Of a stretch of 45,988 nt of DNA, positions 22,447 to 36,127 are shown one piece after another; within the stretch, counting starts at the first letter, position 1; each line of letters begins with the position of its first letter. The stretch comes from Entrophospora sp. SA101 (lineage: Eukaryota; Glomeromycota; Glomeromycetes; Entrophosporales; Entrophosporaceae): assembly GCA_958430865.1 (NCBI GenBank), contig CAUDNR010004289.1:52636-98623 (forward strand). Reading direction: 5' to 3'. The position numbers and the translations under genes were made by a program. The notes beneath the pieces were generated by a model. It was not told the origin of the DNA. It searched no databases and saw nothing but the letters and a program-made list of their open reading frames with translations.

Positions 22447-22841
22447 TACTGAGATTAGAGCTTATCATAGGAGCGGTTTCGTTGCTATGACTATCATTAG
22501 TACTATTAATATTATTGTCATTGATATCCATACTCTCTATTATATCTTCTTCTTCTTCTACTTCAATATTATTATCGTTATTGTGTTGTTGCGTCGATGG
22601 TATAGGGATAATAGGTGGTGCAGGACTTGTTGAACGTGGCGATGTTGAAGACTCTCCTAAACTACCGTTATTATTAACAATACTTGTTGCTTCCTCATAA
22701 GAAGGTACTTGAAGTTCAACTTCTTGAACATCTTCTGAATTAGAAACCTAAAAAAGAAATAATGAAATTAATAGTAATCTAACGAAGAATTTAATTAATT
22801 TTTTAAAATAATGAAAAACTTACTCTCGAATATTTACTCAT
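21475..22841 (-). CDS. BSD2: Bsd2/Ndfip-family membrane adaptor, unit 2
   Basis: Exons 22824-22841, 22253-22747, 22041-22179, 21907-21974, 21678-21820 and 21475-21586; 324 residues, apparently identical to unit 1. The PPPY ligase-binding motif spans the exon 2/3 junction and three membrane segments occupy the C-terminal half. Even the poly-asparagine tract has the same length as in unit 1. Confidence 0.85.
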
Positions 22842-23183
22842 TCTTAATTAATTTAATTATAATGTGATTGTAATAAGAAAAAACAAATAGTAAAAAAGAG
22901 AATAATAACGGATAATTAATGAAAGTTTATTTTTATTTAAAGGAAAAAAAAATAAAATTTTTTATTAGGAAAGACTAAGGAGAAGGAAATAATAAATGAA
23001 AACAAAGTGTTATACTATATTACTAATTATAAGTTTTAGTTTTTAATATTGAATATGAAAAAAAAATATTAATTTTAATTGTGTTGCAAAATTATTTATA
23101 GAAAAAAAAAAAAAAAGATATTCCCAAATATGAGAATTTGGGTTTTTTGCGTGTGACAGTATGAAAATAAATTACAATAAAAA
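22842..23183. promoter_or_regulatory. Divergent promoter region Bsd2-like / MAT1, unit 2
   Basis: 342 bp, same length and sequence as in unit 1, including the poly-A runs. Presumed bidirectional promoter. Confidence 0.55.
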
Positions 23184-24796
23184 ATGAGTCTTCAATTTAT
23201 GTCTTCTAACAATTTAACAAAGGATTTTTATATTGATAATGATGAAGAATGTCCAATATGTAGGAATAATCGATATCTTACACCAAACATGAAGTTACTT
23301 GTCAGTGAATGTTATCATAAAATGTTAGGAGAATCACTCTTCATTCACTCAAAATTCTCTTTACAAATTATAGTATAATTACTGACCATCTATTCCTTTT
23401 ATTTATATATATTCAGGTGTGAATCATGCATTGACAGATTATTTGCCAATGGTGCAGGACCTTGCCCAATTTGCAAACAAACTTTAAGAAAAATTAATTT
23501 TGTTGTTCCAACCTTTGAAGATTTAAGAGTCGAAAAAGAAATTAAAATTAGAAAAAAACTTGCACATCAGTAAATATATTTAGATATTTATATGTGTATG
23601 AGAGTGAGTGAGTTTATTTGTTAGTTTGCTTGTGTCTTTAATTCACCAACCATTTTTTTTTTTAAAATAAAAGATTTAATAAGAGACAAGAAGATTTTGA
23701 TAGTTTAAAAGGATACAATGATTATTTGGAAATGGTTGAAGATATAGGTATAGATTTATATATTATGTACATGCATGTACATTTACACGTATGTATTTAT
23801 ATTTTACATCTACAAATATCAACACTTGTAATAACTTTAGCTTGGGATCTTATAAATGATACAAATAAAAAAGAAACTGAAGCAGTAATAGAAAAGTTCA
23901 CTTCAGAAAATAGAGACATAATAGCACAAAATGCAAAGAAACAAGTAAATAAATAAATAATATATATATATAGTTATAAGAGTTCTATTGATTAATATTA
24001 ATTGTTATTTAGGAGGAAGAAGAAAAATTTGCAAATTATATTTCAGAAATAGAAAAAAGAAATAAAAAAAGAAAATTCGAAGATTATAAAAAAGAATTAG
24101 ATGAAGAGCGAAGGGCAAAAGAGGCTCATGAGGCAGAAATAATAAGAGAATTGGTTAGCTATCAATTATTAGTTGCTAGTTATATAATTTAATTAGTTAG
24201 TCAATCAATTAATCAATTAATTTGTTTTCATATTAAATATTTACTATGTCCAATTGTTTCATCAACGCATCAATTCATTCATCAATTACAAGGCAAATTC
24301 TACAGCCCCAGCATCTGAAACAATAAAAACATTGGCATACAAAAAATCTATTGCTGTTTCTTCTTCAACAAGTAGTACTGGCAAAGATTTCATATCAGGG
24401 TTGTCGCAAACTTCTTTAGAAGAGTATGATAGTGGAATTGCTATTAATGAGTTGATTGGATTTAAAAATAGAAAAATGCCAAAAGAAGACACTTTACAAT
24501 TTGTTCCTCTTATTGATGAATATATGGATGTTGATCATTATACATTAAAAGATCGTTATTATGATCCGTATCCTTTTGATATTATTATAATTTTTTTTTT
24601 GTGTCTTGTGTATGCATGCATTGTCATTATTATTTTTTCCTAACCAAATAACAGTTATATTGAAACAACAACACGTTTACGTAGTGGTGGATTTTCACAA
24701 AAATACATATATAAACGATCTTTAGAAGCTGCTTTCTCTGGATTATTTTCATCAATAAAATCTGATGATGATTATAATATGATAATTGATCAATAA
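23184..24796 (+). CDS. TFB3: TFIIH assembly factor MAT1 (Tfb3), unit 2
   Basis: Exons 23184-23323, 23417-23569, 23674-23747, 23841-23944, 24013-24153, 24293-24567 and 24655-24796; 342 residues, apparently identical to unit 1. RING ligands C23, C26, C43, H45, C48, C51, C63 and C66 are all present. Confidence 0.92.
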
Positions 24797-25104
24797 TCAA
24801 TTGGTATATTCTGACATTATATATATGATAGTATGTTATTTGAATAAATTTTTTCATATCCTTTTTTTTTGTTCAAGAATAATTGACGGCAAAATTTTTT
24901 TTTTATTTTTTTTTTGTTAGAAAAATTTATTTTTAATTATTAGATTAATTGAATAATTGATTTAAGTAAAAAATTATAACAATAAATAAAATTATAATAA
25001 GAAAATGGAAAAGAAGAATCATAAAGTATAAATAGACATAATAATTCATTTAATCAAATTACATTCTAACAAAATAAAAAAAAATCACAATGAAATAATT
25101 CAAT
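24797..25104. other. Convergent spacer MAT1 / SDR, unit 2
   Basis: 308 bp of T- and A-rich sequence between two stop codons, as in unit 1. No gene seen. Confidence 0.6.
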
Positions 25105-26275
25105 TTAATTTTTCATATATTTTTTCAATTCGATTAACCCTTCTTCTCTTGAAATTTTTCCAACATAACCCAACTCGGAACTGGCCTTAGAGTTGTCTAG
25201 ATTATAGGGTTTAAATATACAAACCAACGATTCTCTACAAATGCTTCCTATTACCCATGATTTAGCATAATTGAGAAATGGAATATTTTCTATAAATGCA
25301 ACAATATTAAAAACCAACCCTTTAGAAAATCTGAAACTATTAAAAGGTTTTGGTGGTATGATGCCATATGCTGTGCCAACATAAAAATCAATAAATTCCT
25401 CCATGGTAATATCCTCAGTATCATCTTTGATTTCATAAATTCTTATTGGTGCTGATGATAAGGAGGAGGTGGTGTTATTGGCGTTAGTGGTGGTGATGGT
25501 GTGAGAAGGTAAATTTGTTTTTATACAAGATAAGTAAATTGATTCACACGCATTCGTAATATGTAAAATGGATAATTTCATACTAGTTGGTGTAATTTTC
25601 CAAAGAGGATTCTTGGATAAATCATTTAATTTAGGTAATAAACTGGTATCATCTTTACCCCATATCCAACCTAATCTTAAAATTATTATTTCATTAATTG
25701 AGGAAAATGCTGATATCTTATCAATGACTGTTTGTTCTTTTAAACATTTTGATTTTGAATAAGGTGCCCAATCTGGTAATGAGTCATTTGGGTAATGATT
25801 ATTTAATTTTGCAGTAAATGATGATATAAGAACAAATCTTCTTGACTTGGTGTTGTTGCTGTTTAATGATTCTATTGCATTTAAAAGATTGAGTGTTCCT
25901 TGTACGTTGATTTTTTCAAATTCTTCATAATATCCCCAATTATTTACCTAAAAAAAAAAACAGAAAAATTTTGAATAAATAAACATTAATTTATATTTTT
26001 GTAAAAGCAAAAAAGAATACCTTTGCTGCCATGTGAACAATTACATCAGCTTCATTAACGCCTTCTTTCAATACATCAATATTCTCAATACCTCCACGAA
26101 TTATTTTTACTCTTCCGTCACCATTTGAAACCTTTTCTGATGCCTTGACAATATATTCATCAGATACACTGGAACGTGATAAAACATTTATCTTAATTTG
26201 GTCATTTTGTGAAAGTGCATACTCTATAAAATTACGACCTAAATATCCTGAACCTCCAGTTAAAAATATTTTCAT
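25105..26275 (-). CDS. Extended SDR dehydrogenase/epimerase, unit 2
   Basis: Exons 26021-26275 and 25105-25947; 365 residues, apparently identical to unit 1. The TGGSGYLG cofactor motif and the YSKSK catalytic motif are intact. Substrate unknown. Confidence 0.85.
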
Positions 26276-28057
26276 ATTTTTGATTTATTGATTTGTTTTA
26301 TCGATTAGGCCGTTTTTTATTAAAAAATAATTATTATTGTCCAAAAAAGGTCATCAAAACTAATACTAATAATGTCAACTATAAATGTCAGTCCGAAATT
26401 TAAGAAGGATCTTTCTAATTTAAGTAATCAAATTCTTTTGTTGGAAAGATTTTCCGTATTACAGAAATTTCAAGCCAGCCTTTTTACACTTGAAAAAAAC
26501 GCATCCTGAAATTTTACAATTTTACTAATTCATATCAGCCGATTTGGTTTTTTGGGCCTTTTTTCAAACCTTATGTCTTATTATGTCTTGATGTTAAACA
26601 CGAGTATTTTTAATGTGTAAACTGGTCAGTAGAATGATAATTAACCCTAAAAAAAATATTTGCTCCGCTAAAAAAAACTATTTTACTATTCAACAACCCG
26701 TCAAACCAATGGCCCCACCTCAAAACCAATGGGTTTTTGCTAGTATAAAGTATTCATAACGTTATGATCATACCGTGCTGGATTTTGGGGTTCAAACAAA
26801 ATCAGCGCATATGTACATATACAATTTTAAATAAACAAATACCCTCCGTATCTAATCAAATTAGACCGTTTGGGCCGACAGATCGCCGCCGCCTTTTCTT
26901 TCCGTGAGGCTGAAAATAATAAGAAAATTATGGTGAATTTCATCACGAAGACATCCACGACACCTCAAATTTAATATTATTTGATAATGTTGATTTTATT
27001 ATCATTTATTTTTGTTAACATTGTTATTATTATTATGACTATTATCTTATTATTGTTTTTATTATTATTGTTACTTTTATTTCTTTTCATGTGTTTGTTA
27101 ATACCAAAACGCATTTCTGCATTTATAACCTTTTAACGACGTGTTTTCGATATTTTTTCTTTGATTAAATCATTCACGTTTTCCATGACATTACATAAGA
27201 TTTTTTATAAAATTCATTGATCATAAAGGTCTTTATTATAATTAATTTTATCAGATCAATGAATGTGAGTTGGTTTTTATCTTGATATATTCTCCGATAT
27301 GTTTTTCCATCAAACATATTTCCAGGGACTTACGTACGTATCACGGGATTTTTGTAAATGTTTGACGATCTTTTTATGTAATGAATCACATACCTACATA
27401 GTAATAGTGAAGTTTTTGTCAAAACCAACTCTTTCTTACATCGAGCGTCGACCGTATGCGTATATGCAGAGCATGTAATAATGGAAAGGTCAGAGTGGTT
27501 GCTGAGTTTAAAATAGTGGCACGTAGGTGACAACCATTAATAAATTTTTTATTATTCTTTATCACCATCTGTTTTCTTCTAAAAACAATTTTAATGATTC
27601 AAAAAATTTTTTTTTTCAAAAGATAAAGAAAAAGAATACGGAAAAGGGAAATCAATGGTTCTTTTTATGGATATTCTAGCCAGACACTTACAATAAAGAG
27701 AATAAAGTAAATTATACTCTTTCCGATCGATAAGATTGTTTGTTTGTTTTGGTATTAATCATATTTCCGCTTACGAGAATGAAGTCAAAGTAGAAATTAA
27801 AAAAACTAAAAAAAGCGATTAAAAGAATTAGAAGAAAGATCTCATGATGCAAATAGCTTGTGTTCTTTTTTTGGCTCATTCATTCATTTTTATATTTATT
27901 TTATTTTATTTCCTTGCTGTTTTCATCATTACATTTATAATTAGGAAACAAAAGATTATATTGTTTCTAAATTAATAATTGAAAAATACAAACGCACGCT
28001 TTTTTTGGGAAGAAGGAAAGGAATTTTTTATGACAAGATCTCCAAAGAGAATTCTGG
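26276..28057. other. Intergenic region upstream of SDR, unit 2
   Basis: Same content as in unit 1. The promoter-like cluster with the CATAACGTTATG palindrome is at 26707-26897. No supported gene. Confidence 0.5.
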
Positions 28058-28507
28058 ATGATGTTTGTTATCAATGAAAATATAACGATTTTGCCAACAA
28101 TCGTTGAAAACCTGGAGATAGGCGACCAGAATTCTTTTGATGATGGTTTATTGGATAAATACATGTACAAATTTCAAAACGAGATGCTTGAAAAATACAC
28201 GCGTATCATTCATTTTGGTTTTTCTTGCAACATCATTTAATTTTTTATATATATATACCAGCACAAAGTGAATTCTCAAGCTACTTAAATTTTGAAAAAG
28301 TGACCAAGTTTATATATTGGATCCAAGCATCTACAATACAAGGCATCTCACAATTTGTTCCTGGTATGTCAAAGACATTTACATTTATTATTAAATTATA
28401 GTTTGTAAGCATAATAATTTCACTTTATTAAAATATCAGGAAAAGATTCACTAGAGCCAGCTGTGATATTGTATTTATGTCTTGAAGGCCAGAAAACATT
28501 TAATTGA
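28058..28507 (+). CDS. Putative small three-exon gene, unit 2
   Basis: Exons 28058-28202, 28262-28363 and 28440-28507 give the same 104 residues as in unit 1. The units appear identical here, so the copies give no independent evidence of selection. Confidence 0.4.
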
Positions 28508-30304
28508 TTTGGCTGTAAAATCTTTCGTGTTTTTATTAGCTCTAGTGATGGGCGTAAAGCCCTTTCCCGATCAGTTTCAAGTTATTAACTTAAAAAACTT
28601 ATTCAAAAAGTGATACAGTATTTTGTAAATGTTTTAATTATCACTCAAAAGCAATCATTTTTTAGCCTTTATATACAAAGTATTAATGTCAATTTCATTA
28701 ATCTCTAAATTAATCGCTTTCAATCCTATTTTCTCCCACTTCATCTTGCGAAACTTCGTTTTCTTCAAATTCTGGTTTTATATTAGTATAAATTGGTACA
28801 GTTATACCTCTTTTTCATATGTTTTTCAAATTTTGTGGGATGGGATGTAACTGAGTATATAGAATATTATATAGAATAAGGACATTTTTAACTGTTCAGA
28901 TGTGGAATAAAAATGAGGACGAGGCTAAGAGGGGATATATATGGCGGGGATATAAAAGAGGTATGACTGACTAGAGTTTGAGTTAAATTGTTTGATGATT
29001 TTGTATATAGTAATTAGATGCCATTTGATTTTTGCAATTTTGAAGCAAAGCTGTACTTGATGTAAATTGTATGTAGGTGAACATAAAGTCTTTAAAATGG
29101 TCAATTCTTCAAAACAGATAATATAATGCCTTTTCAAAAGATCACGAAAAAAAAATTTTTGCAACAATATGAGAAGGCCCAAGTCAGTTCTGAAGTATGC
29201 CACTAGAAATGTTCTTTTTCACGTCTCAAAAAGTTCGTCAGAGAGAATTTAAGTCACAATTGGATGGACGTACCTTATTTAATAGTAGTAGTATCAAAAA
29301 ACCTATTTTCAAAAAAAAAAAAATATAAGAAATCTTCAAGAATTGCTTGAAAAATGATTCCGCACTAACACCTACTAACAATACAATCGTTGTTATAAAG
29401 ATAGCAATTCCACTGTCGCTAACTCCAATGCCAATCCTTCCAAATAATAAAAGAGCTTTTGTGGAAAATACCACAAACAATGTTCAAAACAATGATGAGT
29501 AATGAATTAAAACATTATCGATAATTCTCTCACTACTCGAAATAATTCTTCAAGTAAAAAAAATTTTATTCAGAGAATCCTAACAATGATTCTTAATTAA
29601 TACCACTTCTACTAGCATTGACCCATTAGAAAACGACATTTCAGATAATGATGATGACTTGGAAAAAATAAAGAAAGTGGGCGTAATAGATTATAATTTA
29701 TAATCAAATTTTTTAAATATGAAGATTTAAATTTTTATTAGTATTAGAGATTCTTTTTTCCAAGTTAAATGTTATTAAATCACAATATATTTGAAATTAA
29801 GTCTGAAACCAAGCATACAAATGAAGCATCAAAAGGATAGAATTCTTCAAAATAAGGACATTGGTTTATTAAAAAGTACAAAAAATAATAATAATAGTAA
29901 TAGAACATATTAATATTAAAATGGGGATAATCAAATAATTACGGACGGACCTTATTCCAGAGCCCTCGTTAGATTTGGCATTGTCACGTGTTACGGTTGA
30001 GAGTATTATTGTTATATACAACTATTATTATCACTATTTCAACGGCATAGGGCTTCTATTCGAATAAAAAAAAAAGTAATTCGAATAAATATAAAACGAA
30101 TAATTCGAATAGGGAAATTAATATTAATATTAATTCGAATAATAATAAGAAAATTAATTCGAATAAGAAAATTAATTCGAACAAGGAAATTTTGAATAAA
30201 GCAAATAATTTGAAAAAATTAATTCGAATAAAACAAATAATTAAGGTCCAGTTTAAATTCAAGCTCACTGGAAAGATTGCTATTTATTAAAAGAAACATG
30301 AATC
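28508..30304. other. Region with decayed coding fragments, unit 2
   Basis: Matches unit 1. The frameshifted minus-strand fragment is at 28710-28857 and the acidic plus-strand fragment at 29590-29703. No intact gene. Confidence 0.5.
30058..30230. repeat. TTCGAA-rich irregular repeat, unit 2
   Basis: Same seven-hexamer tract as in unit 1, again ending 74 bases before an N gap. Confidence 0.8.
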
Positions 30305-30314
30305 NNNNNNNNNN
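30305..30314. other. Assembly gap (10 N)
   Basis: Ten consecutive N between units 2 and 3. The bases before it are identical to those before the first gap. The bases after it start part-way into the flank of the WD40 gene, at the equivalent of unit-1 position 886. Confidence 0.99.
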
Positions 30315-30414
30315 TTTCTAAAAAAATTATATTTATATTACATTATATTATGTATATATAATTAATTAATTCATCCATTCGTACATTATTATATTCATAC
30401 ATCCAAATTAATTT

Positions 30415-31901
30415 TCATTCTTCAATAAATTTCCAGATTTTAATAACTCCATCATCACCAGCAGAAGCCAACAAATTACCAAATCTTTCACTAGGAGACC
30501 ATTGTACACAATTAATATCTGCAATACCATGAGCATTATCAATACTACATGCCATTTTAAAATTAATAAAATCATCATTGCCATTATTATTCATATTATT
30601 ATCTAAATTTAAATCCTTTTCAAATATACGAATTTTATTATCTCCACCTCCTGTAGCAACCCTATCATTAATCTTTGACCAACTGACTGAATAAATACAT
30701 CTTTGATGATATCCACTTAATGTACAAATGTTTTTCCATTTTATATCATTTGTACTATTTGGATTAATAACTGGATTATTGTTGTTGTTTGATTCATTTG
30801 ATTTTTTGTGTGTCTTCCAAAATTTCACTGTTTTATCATCTGACACTGACACTAAAATTGATTTTATTTTATATAAGTAATGATTATAAATAGTCATTAT
30901 AGATATAATATAATATAATGATATGTCACACTTGAATTTTATTGATTTACCTAAAAAGTCACCAGACTTATCAAAATCAAGACCCCAAACTGTACTTTCA
31001 TGACCTTTTAATGTGTCAGCACAACACCAATCATCGTCATCCTCTTTCCATATTTTAATTGTATCATCATAACTTGCTGATGCCAATAACTTTAACAACA
31101 AAGATTTATTAATTGATAAAAACATAAAGTAATAATAATAGTAATAGTGATAATTACTTCTTGTGTAGGATGCCATACAACCATTTTAACATCTTGCGTA
31201 TGTTCTTGTAAAACACTTAAACACTCAAAATCATTATCAGAAGCTAAAAATATATTTGTACATAAATCAATTAATAACTTTTTTATAAAAAAAATAAAAA
31301 ATAAAAAACTCATTTATTACCTACCTTCCCATATCCAAACACTCTTATCACGACCACAGGTAGCAATTAATGTTCCTGCTAAAGACCATGCAACTGATTT
31401 AGTTTCATTTTCATGACCTTCTAAAGTTGCAACATTCTCAAACTCTATTATTAAATTAATCAATCATTTATAATTAGTAAGAGTTGTTATTATTATTACA
31501 CACTTTATCTATCTACATGCTTTCACATATTCATTTTCTCTTGGTATCAATTTCTCTCAAACACTCATATATCCACATTCTTACCTCCAGTTTCTTCATC
31601 TTTTTCCCAAATAGTAGTTTTAGAATCAAAACTAGCAGCTGCTAATTGTTTACCATTAGGGCTCCAACTAACGCTTCTTATTGTCCTATTATGAACACCT
31701 TCCAACACATTAACACATGTCCAATGCAATAATAAATCATCATCATTATTTTTTTCTCCGTGTTGTTTTTGTAATGCCCATAATCTGATAGTTTTATCAC
31801 TGCTACATGATGCCAGTATATTTCCTGTATGTGACCACGCAATTGACCAAATTCTATCAGAATGTCCTAATATATTATATTTATATAATTTGTATTATTA
31901 T

Positions 31902-31937
<36 letters not shown>

Positions 31938-31999
31938 ATATTTTCATTAATTCCTCTTTAACCTTGAAGTTCTGCAACTTGTACTAATCGTGGAAGCAT
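30415..31999 (-). CDS. CIA1: Cia1/CIAO1-like WD40 protein, unit 3
   Basis: Exons 31963-31999, 31585-31866, 31325-31444, 31158-31243, 30951-31089 and 30415-30851; 366 residues. It follows the unit-1 version (offset +29429), including the LLLHWTC and IKWKNIC forms and the long intron-1 AT microsatellite. It is distinct from the unit-2 allele. Only 100 bases of 3' flank precede it before the N gap. Confidence 0.9.
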
Positions 32000-33849
32000 T
32001 TTTTATATTATCATTTCAAAAAAACAATAGATGATCAACATCTTATTATTTGTGGAAAAAACAATGAAATGATCATCACAGTATATTATGGAGGGAGATG
32101 TTCATGCATATTATGACATACTAATACATTGATAGTGATTGAATGTAGGCCGTAGATTATTTTTTCTAAAAAGGCTTTAGTATTAGAGAAAATTTTTAGT
32201 AAAAAGGCGAATTAAAAAAATTATCAATATATTACAACAAAACCAGACGAAGTGAACATTATGTCACAAAGAAATTTCAGGGTTCAAAATGAATGATATT
32301 TGTTAATAAATAATGTGATTGTGATCTCATAATACTTTTTTTAATAGATCAATAAACTCATGCTGCGGTTACTCTTAACCTCGACTTAGTTAGTGTCCAA
32401 TTCGTTTCACACTGGCTTACATTTGACTTTTTCTTGAATTGGATAATCTCTCCTGTTTAGTTAATTCAGGTTTTCGACTTTTTATTATAACTTGGATTCT
32501 GAATATATAAATAATTTAAGGCGGATAACGTTGTACAAACCCCTTGTTGAAGAACATGGATAATTTTGGAGAGATGTTATTTATTAATACTAAAGTAATA
32601 TCTTCTTGATATTATTGGCATAAAGAATGTCTTCTGCATTATGTAGGTGATTATGTTCACCTCCATAGTAAACATTATAATAATAAACAATTTAAACAAT
32701 TGAATGGTATCAAATGATTGGTATATATTAGTATATATTGGTTTTGCGTGGTTCTTGTGATATTAATGATTATAAAATAAAAACAACCTAATTAATGACC
32801 CTTGGACAATTCGGAAACACCAAAAACAATTTAATTCGCAACAGATATGAAAATAGCTTTAGGGCTCACGTATTTAAACCGTTACAGTTATTATTACACC
32901 TCGATGATATGATAATGCAATTGAATTTCAGGGGTGGCTCCGAAGTTTATTGAAATCGCATTGTTGCATATTCTTGAAAGGAAAATCTAATACCTAAGCC
33001 ATTCATTACGTTAGATTTAATATTACTCATCTTATTTTTAGAAATGATTTTAAGGAACTCTACAACTTGCAATTGTACACAACAATTGGTAATCTATCTT
33101 ATTTTTATAAATAGCCTTCTTGGGGAGACTACTTCAATCTTTTCAGCATTGCTAAGAAAGTTTTGAGGGAATTTCCATTCCCAGAATAAGCTCCAGTAGA
33201 ACCCTGAAGAACACGGGCACGCGAAGAAGATTGTTTGTAAAAGATTCTCATTCATTCTTTCCCTTTTTCTCATGTTGGTCCCTTAAAGTTTCATTAATCT
33301 AAATTTAAGAATAATAAATAACATCAAATGTATTGTATAATCATTGCGAATGTTATAATGGATGATCACAGTTATATGGAATAAAGGTATTCGCATCCAA
33401 GGGATTGAATAATAACAATAATTATAAATCATGACTCATAATTATTTATATCGTTTAAAAAGTATATTAAATTGATTATGTTGCTGATAGATTTTACCTG
33501 AAAATGGTCGAGTTGGTGGTGAATACACTAAACAAAAAAAGAAGGATTAGTTGCTTTTGAATGTGTTTGTTGTAGTGTTTAGTTTATTCAAACGACATTA
33601 CTTTTATTATTATTATTATTGTGATGTTAAACAATTTAATCCCTGAAATGTGTGTAATATTAATATTTAATATTGATTTTGTTGCATATTTTACGCTACC
33701 AACTGTTTCATTTATGCATTTTTTGAAGTATTTTCATATGAAAATTCGAACTTTTTTAATATAAATAAAAAAATTCATTTCCCCATTTTTTTCAATTATT
33801 ACCATCTATCATTTTTAAAAAAAAAAACTTTTTTTCAGAAACGTAAAAA
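32000..33849. promoter_or_regulatory. Divergent region Cia1 / hydrolase with 1.2-kb segment, unit 3
   Basis: The part next to Cia1 is unit-1 type (for example GTGTCCAATTCG near 32393). The 1234-bp stretch at 32480-33713 and the hydrolase 5' end are unit-2 type. A switch between the two versions therefore lies within this spacer. No complete gene seen. Confidence 0.55.
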
Positions 33850-35380
33850 ATGAAAAAATTCTTTGTTGTATTTCATTGTTTAATTTTATTATGTAAGTAT
33901 CTTTAATAACAATATTCATCGTGCCGTGTATTATTTTTATATATTAATTAATTATAATATAAATATAACAAACAGATGTACGACTTCCTCTTGATTTTTT
34001 CAAATATGTAACAACATTTTTCAGTCGTGAAAATAAACCAACACTTTATCAAAGATACATTTCCACAATCATAAGCACAATTCTTGAAACTTTACCGTTA
34101 TGGATGGTTAGAAGTCTGGTTTATTCATTCGGATTTATCAATAATCATATCCTCAATGGGTTATGGTTGGGAGGTTCTAAACGTAGTTATTGGTGTCGTA
34201 AATTAAAGATTAAAGATGCTAATTGGAGAGGTTATTTTATTGCTGAAAATGCTGAAAAATTGGATGTTGGTCAAGATGCTGATGTGGTGATTTTATACGC
34301 ACATGGTAAATACTTGCATGTGATGTGATCATCTTGCGGCGTAAATATATATTTATTTTTGATTTCGAAAATAATAGGTGGCGGATTTGTTACGGGAGGA
34401 GCATTACTTCATTTTACAACATTTATCGATTGGATTCAAACATGGAAATCAACTTATGGAACTACAACCCAGATATTATCGGTTGAATACGGTTGATAAT
34501 CAATTACTATTCATATATAAAAAATAAAATTAATCAATCAATTAGTTATTCCCTATTCCTTACACTTTTATTTCTTCTTTATTTCTTTCTAATATTATTA
34601 AAGGGCTGGCACCTAAAAATCCATTCCCTGGAGCAAGAGATAACATGTTGGAATGTTATGAATGGTTGGTGAATGAACAAGGAATCAATCCTTCAAAAAT
34701 AGTTTTTGGTTAGTATGATAATTAATGATCATAGCTATGATATATATTATATTATATTATATTATGCTAATATTTTATAATTATTAGCCGGTGATGATGT
34801 AGGCGGAAATTTAGCAGTGATTTCAGTGCTTGAACTTATTCAAAATCCTTATGCGTACTCAGTAGATCTACCTTCTTCACTTATTTTACTATCACCTTGT
34901 CTTTCGGTAAAGAATCTAACACACTTGTATTTAAAGTTAAAATTAATTTATATGAATTAATATAATATATCTAATGTACATGTGTCTATATATATATAAT
35001 ATATGTTTTAGGGATTACCAACTTCTAAATCGTTTAGCAAAAATAAAAGTTATGATATAATTAATACGCAATGGTTGGAGAGATCTTTTAATAAATATAT
35101 GATTGATACAAACCTATCATCACAATGTTCTTTGATTTCACCAATCTATGAAAAGAAATTAGGTGGTCTACCCAAAATTTGGGCTTGTGCTGGTGAATTT
35201 GAAGTTTTTTTGGATGATGTAAAACAATTCATTGAGAATGCTAGGTCACAATCTGTCAACACTGAATTTGTAATGGAAAATAATAATTTTCACGGTTACG
35301 CTGTTTGCAAACTTTTGGATAGAAACAATGGTGCAAAAAATACTTGTAGACACATTGGAAGATTTTTATTTACTAATTGA
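33850..35380 (+). CDS. Alpha/beta-hydrolase fold-3 protein, unit 3 (full-length, chimeric)
   Basis: Exons 33850-33892, 33976-34305, 34378-34491, 34604-34708, 34788-34906 and 35012-35380; 359 residues with HGGG, GDDVGG and FHGY as in the other units. Intron 1 has the GT donor of unit 2. Exons 2 to 5 and the start of exon 6 carry unit-1 bases (MVRSLV, KSFSK). From 35244 the sequence is unit-2 type (CTAGGTCAC, GGTTACGC, TTTGCAAAC). The normal 3' flank is replaced 11 bases after the stop by a second partial copy. Confidence 0.8.
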
Positions 35381-35391
35381 TTAATCTATTA

Positions 35392-36127
35392 ATGTTGGAA
35401 TGTTATGAATGGTTGGTGAATGAACAAGGAATCAATCCTTCAAAAATAGTTTTTGGTTAGTATGATAATTAATGATCATAGCTATGATATATATTATATT
35501 ATATTATATTATGCTAATATTTTATAATTATTAGCCGGTGATGATGTAGGCGGAAATTTAGCAGTGATTTCAGTGCTTGAACTTATTCAAAATCCTTATG
35601 CGTACTCAGTAGATCTACCTTCTTCACTTATTTTACTATCACCTTGTCTTTCGGTAAAGAATCTAACACACTTGTATTTAAAGTTAAAATTAATTTATAT
35701 GAATTAATATAATATATCTAATGTACATGTGTCTATATATATATAATATATGTTTTAGGGATTACCAACTTCTAAATCGTTTAGCAAAAATAAAAGTTAT
35801 GATATAATTAATACGCAATGGTTGGAGAGATCTTTTAATAAATATATGATTGATACAAACCTATCATCACAATGTTCTTTGATTTCACCAATCTATGAAA
35901 AGAAATTAGGTGGTCTACCCAAAATTTGGGCTTGTGCTGGTGAATTTGAAGTTTTTTTGGATGATGTAAAACAATTCATTGAGAATGCTAGATCACAATC
36001 TGTCAACACTGAATTTGTAATGGAAAATAATAATTTTCACGGTTATGCTGTTTGTAAACTTTTGGATAGAAACAATGGTGCAAAAAATACTTGTAGACAC
36101 ATTGGAAGATTTTTATTTACTAATTGA
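35392..36127 (+). pseudogene. Partial tandem duplicate of the hydrolase 3' half, unit 3
   Basis: A 747-bp step repeats the gene from inside exon 4 to its end: exon parts 35392-35455, 35535-35653 and 35759-36127, all unit-1 type. The junction falls exactly at an in-frame methionine (MLECYEW). The piece could therefore encode 183 residues containing GDDVGG, GEFEVFLDD and FHGY, but it lacks the membrane segment and the HGGG oxyanion hole. No promoter is expected 11 bases after another gene's stop. It is either a recent duplication or an assembly overlap that was not merged. Confidence 0.75.

Larger units (their letters stand above)
14638..30304. repeat. Repeat unit 2
   Basis: Second segment, bounded on both sides by N gaps. 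The left ~5.9 kb (to about 20585) is a diverged, allele-like version of unit 1. From there to 30304 it matches unit 1 at a constant offset of +15677 with no indel seen. It contains the 1234-bp stretch at 17541-18774 where unit 1 has only 34 bp. Confidence 0.95.
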
